Source of the DNA: Bacteroidota bacterium
Lineage (GTDB): Bacteria; Bacteroidota; Bacteroidia; Flavobacteriales; Flavobacteriaceae
Direction of reading: 5' to 3'
DNA: 15,727 nucleotides
NCBI GenBank assembly: GCA_009936675.1
Contig: JAACDY010000036.1
Coordinates: 1-15,727, forward strand
Shown: piece after piece, positions 14,762 through 15,727 of the stretch
Layout of the letters: each line of letters opens with the position of its first letter
How positions within the stretch are numbered: the first letter of the stretch is position 1
Translations under genes and position numbers: made by a program
The notes under the pieces: model-generated
The model's database searches: none
Told to the model about the DNA's origin: nothing
Seen by the model: only the letters and a program-made list of their open reading frames with translations

Positions 14762-15727
14762 TTATAATTTTTTGGAAATATCATACAGTTGATACAGGGC
14801 CCGAGGAACGTGAAAACAACCTTTCCATTTCCCTCCTTTCAAGTGAAGTAAAACCTCCCCAGATCGATTCAAATATCCAAACCATTCTCCTCCTCTTTTG
14901 GGGTCTCTGAAATGGCTCCAAGTGTATTGATGAATTTTTTCAAACCATTCCCAGCAGGCTTTGGAACTTGTCAATTGGTAGCCTTTTAGGAAACAAATCA
15001 TGGCTTCCAAATGAACCCACCACAGCTTTTGATCCCATTCTAATTGCTGCGGGGGATGTCCATCGGCATCTAGAAAATAAAAGATTCCTTCATGTTCTTC
15101 GTCCCAACCCTTTTTGACGATAGACAAAGCCATCTTCACTGCCCTATCAATCCAGTCCTTTCGATTCAATTGAACCCCCAAATCCATTATGAACCACATG
15201 GCCTCCAAGCCGTGTCCTGGATTGACCAAGCGCCCGTCGAAAGTATCTGAAAAAGCCCCATCTGGAGAAACATTTTCCAATATTACCCCTCTTTCCTCAT
15301 TCCAAAAAAGATCAAATATTTCGTTGACACAATCCTGCATGCGTAGCTCTTTTTCATCCGCTCCAACCAAGTCTCCCAGTTCATTGTATAGGTTGCAAAG
15401 AATCATGGGCAAGGCAAAGTTTTTCAACCCCCGTGTATTGGGGTATAACTTATCCCATCTCCCTTTGGGTTGATCTGACCTTTCTGTAATTTTTTTCAAC
15501 GTCTGCTCAACTGCAGTTTTGTATTTTTCCTCTCCCGTAATGCGATGCATTTTCCCCATGGCCATACATGCAAAAGTGTAAGAAAAAATATTGTAGGGAA
15601 CCACCAAAGGCTGTCCATCCCTTTGTAAGGAGAAAAACCAATGGAACGACCCATCGTGCCCATTTTTTTCCAGAAAATCGGATCCAGACTGGGCCATTTT
15701 TAACCATGATCTTTTTTTTTCTAGACC
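14762..15727 (-). CDS. AGE-family (N-acylglucosamine 2-epimerase) sugar epimerase/isomerase, 5' end cut off
   Basis: A member of the (alpha/alpha)6-barrel epimerase family that interconverts sugars at C2 (GlcNAc/ManNAc, cellobiose, mannose and others). The frame stays open to the right edge: ten more codons (GLEKKRSWLK) precede the Met at 15697, so that Met is internal and the gene is partial. With 321 codons visible against a usual 390-420, roughly 70-100 are missing. Family features seen are FSLQRDGQPL near the N-terminal part, NPGHGLEAMWF (His codon 15212-15214), KLWWVHLEAM (His codon 15011-15013) and KGCFHVPRALYQLY (His codon 14810-14812). The first and last of these His residues match the two catalytic His of characterised AGE enzymes. 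KGCFHVPR is closer, from memory, to GlcNAc 2-epimerases than to cellobiose 2-epimerases, but the substrate is not proven. It is cytoplasmic as far as can be seen, and co-transcribed with the flavoprotein gene. Confidence 0.88.
   Translation of the reverse strand, partial: GLEKKRSWLKMAQSGSDFLEKNGHDGSFHWFFSLQRDGQPLVVPYNIFSYTFACMAMGKMHRITGEEKYKTAVEQTLKKITERSDQPKGRWDKLYPNTRGLKNFALPMILCNLYNELGDLVGADEKELRMQDCVNEIFDLFWNEERGVILENVSPDGAFSDTFDGRLVNPGHGLEAMWFIMDLGVQLNRKDWIDRAVKMALSIVKKGWDEEHEGIFYFLDADGHPPQQLEWDQKLWWVHLEAMICFLKGYQLTSSKACWEWFEKIHQYTWSHFRDPKRGGEWFGYLNRSGEVLLHLKGGKWKGCFHVPRALYQLYDISKKL

Overview
This window comes from a member of the Bacteroidota. The strongest evidence is a full-length sprA, the giant outer-membrane translocon of the type IX secretion system (T9SS), which is found only in this phylum. 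Two promoters with the phylum's TTG-N19/20-TAnnTTTG architecture (one near-perfect, one with a single mismatch) and two TonB proteins with the Bacteroidota-type FPGC...C C-terminal module agree with this. I cannot safely assign a class; Flavobacteriia or Cytophagia-like lineages are plausible. Every convincing gene lies on the minus strand, so the natural reading direction runs from high to low coordinates.

In transcription order: (1) 15727-12878 is a two-gene operon with a 3-nt gap. An N-acylglucosamine 2-epimerase (AGE) family protein, cut by the window edge, is followed by an FAD-dependent oxidoreductase with a lipoprotein signal and an S-layer-homology-like C-terminus. It looks like the end of a carbohydrate (perhaps amino-sugar or sialic-acid) catabolic locus. 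(2) 12757-1993 is a tightly packed housekeeping/secretion block: maeB (malic enzyme fused to a phosphotransacetylase-like domain), ruvA (overlaps maeB by ATGA), sprA (6 nt after ruvA, TTG start, 2489 codons) and gcvH (44 nt after sprA, with its own candidate promoter). (3) 1913-374 holds two tandem TonB-type energy transducers of identical length (236 aa), separated by a clear rho-independent terminator. (4) 293-1 is the start of ctaB (heme O synthase), cut by the left edge, with a good promoter just upstream.

Functionally the block mixes central metabolism (MaeB, GcvH, CtaB), recombination (RuvA) and envelope functions (SprA, two TonBs). No mobile element, CRISPR array, tRNA or rRNA is visible, and no plus-strand gene is credible. 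I do not see a wholly new system. The points most worth a second look are the helical insertion near the SprA N-terminus, the same-frame ruvA/sprA junction with a TTG start, the twin TonBs whose acidic linker is identical in protein but divergent at silent sites, and the SLH-like tail of the exported flavoprotein.
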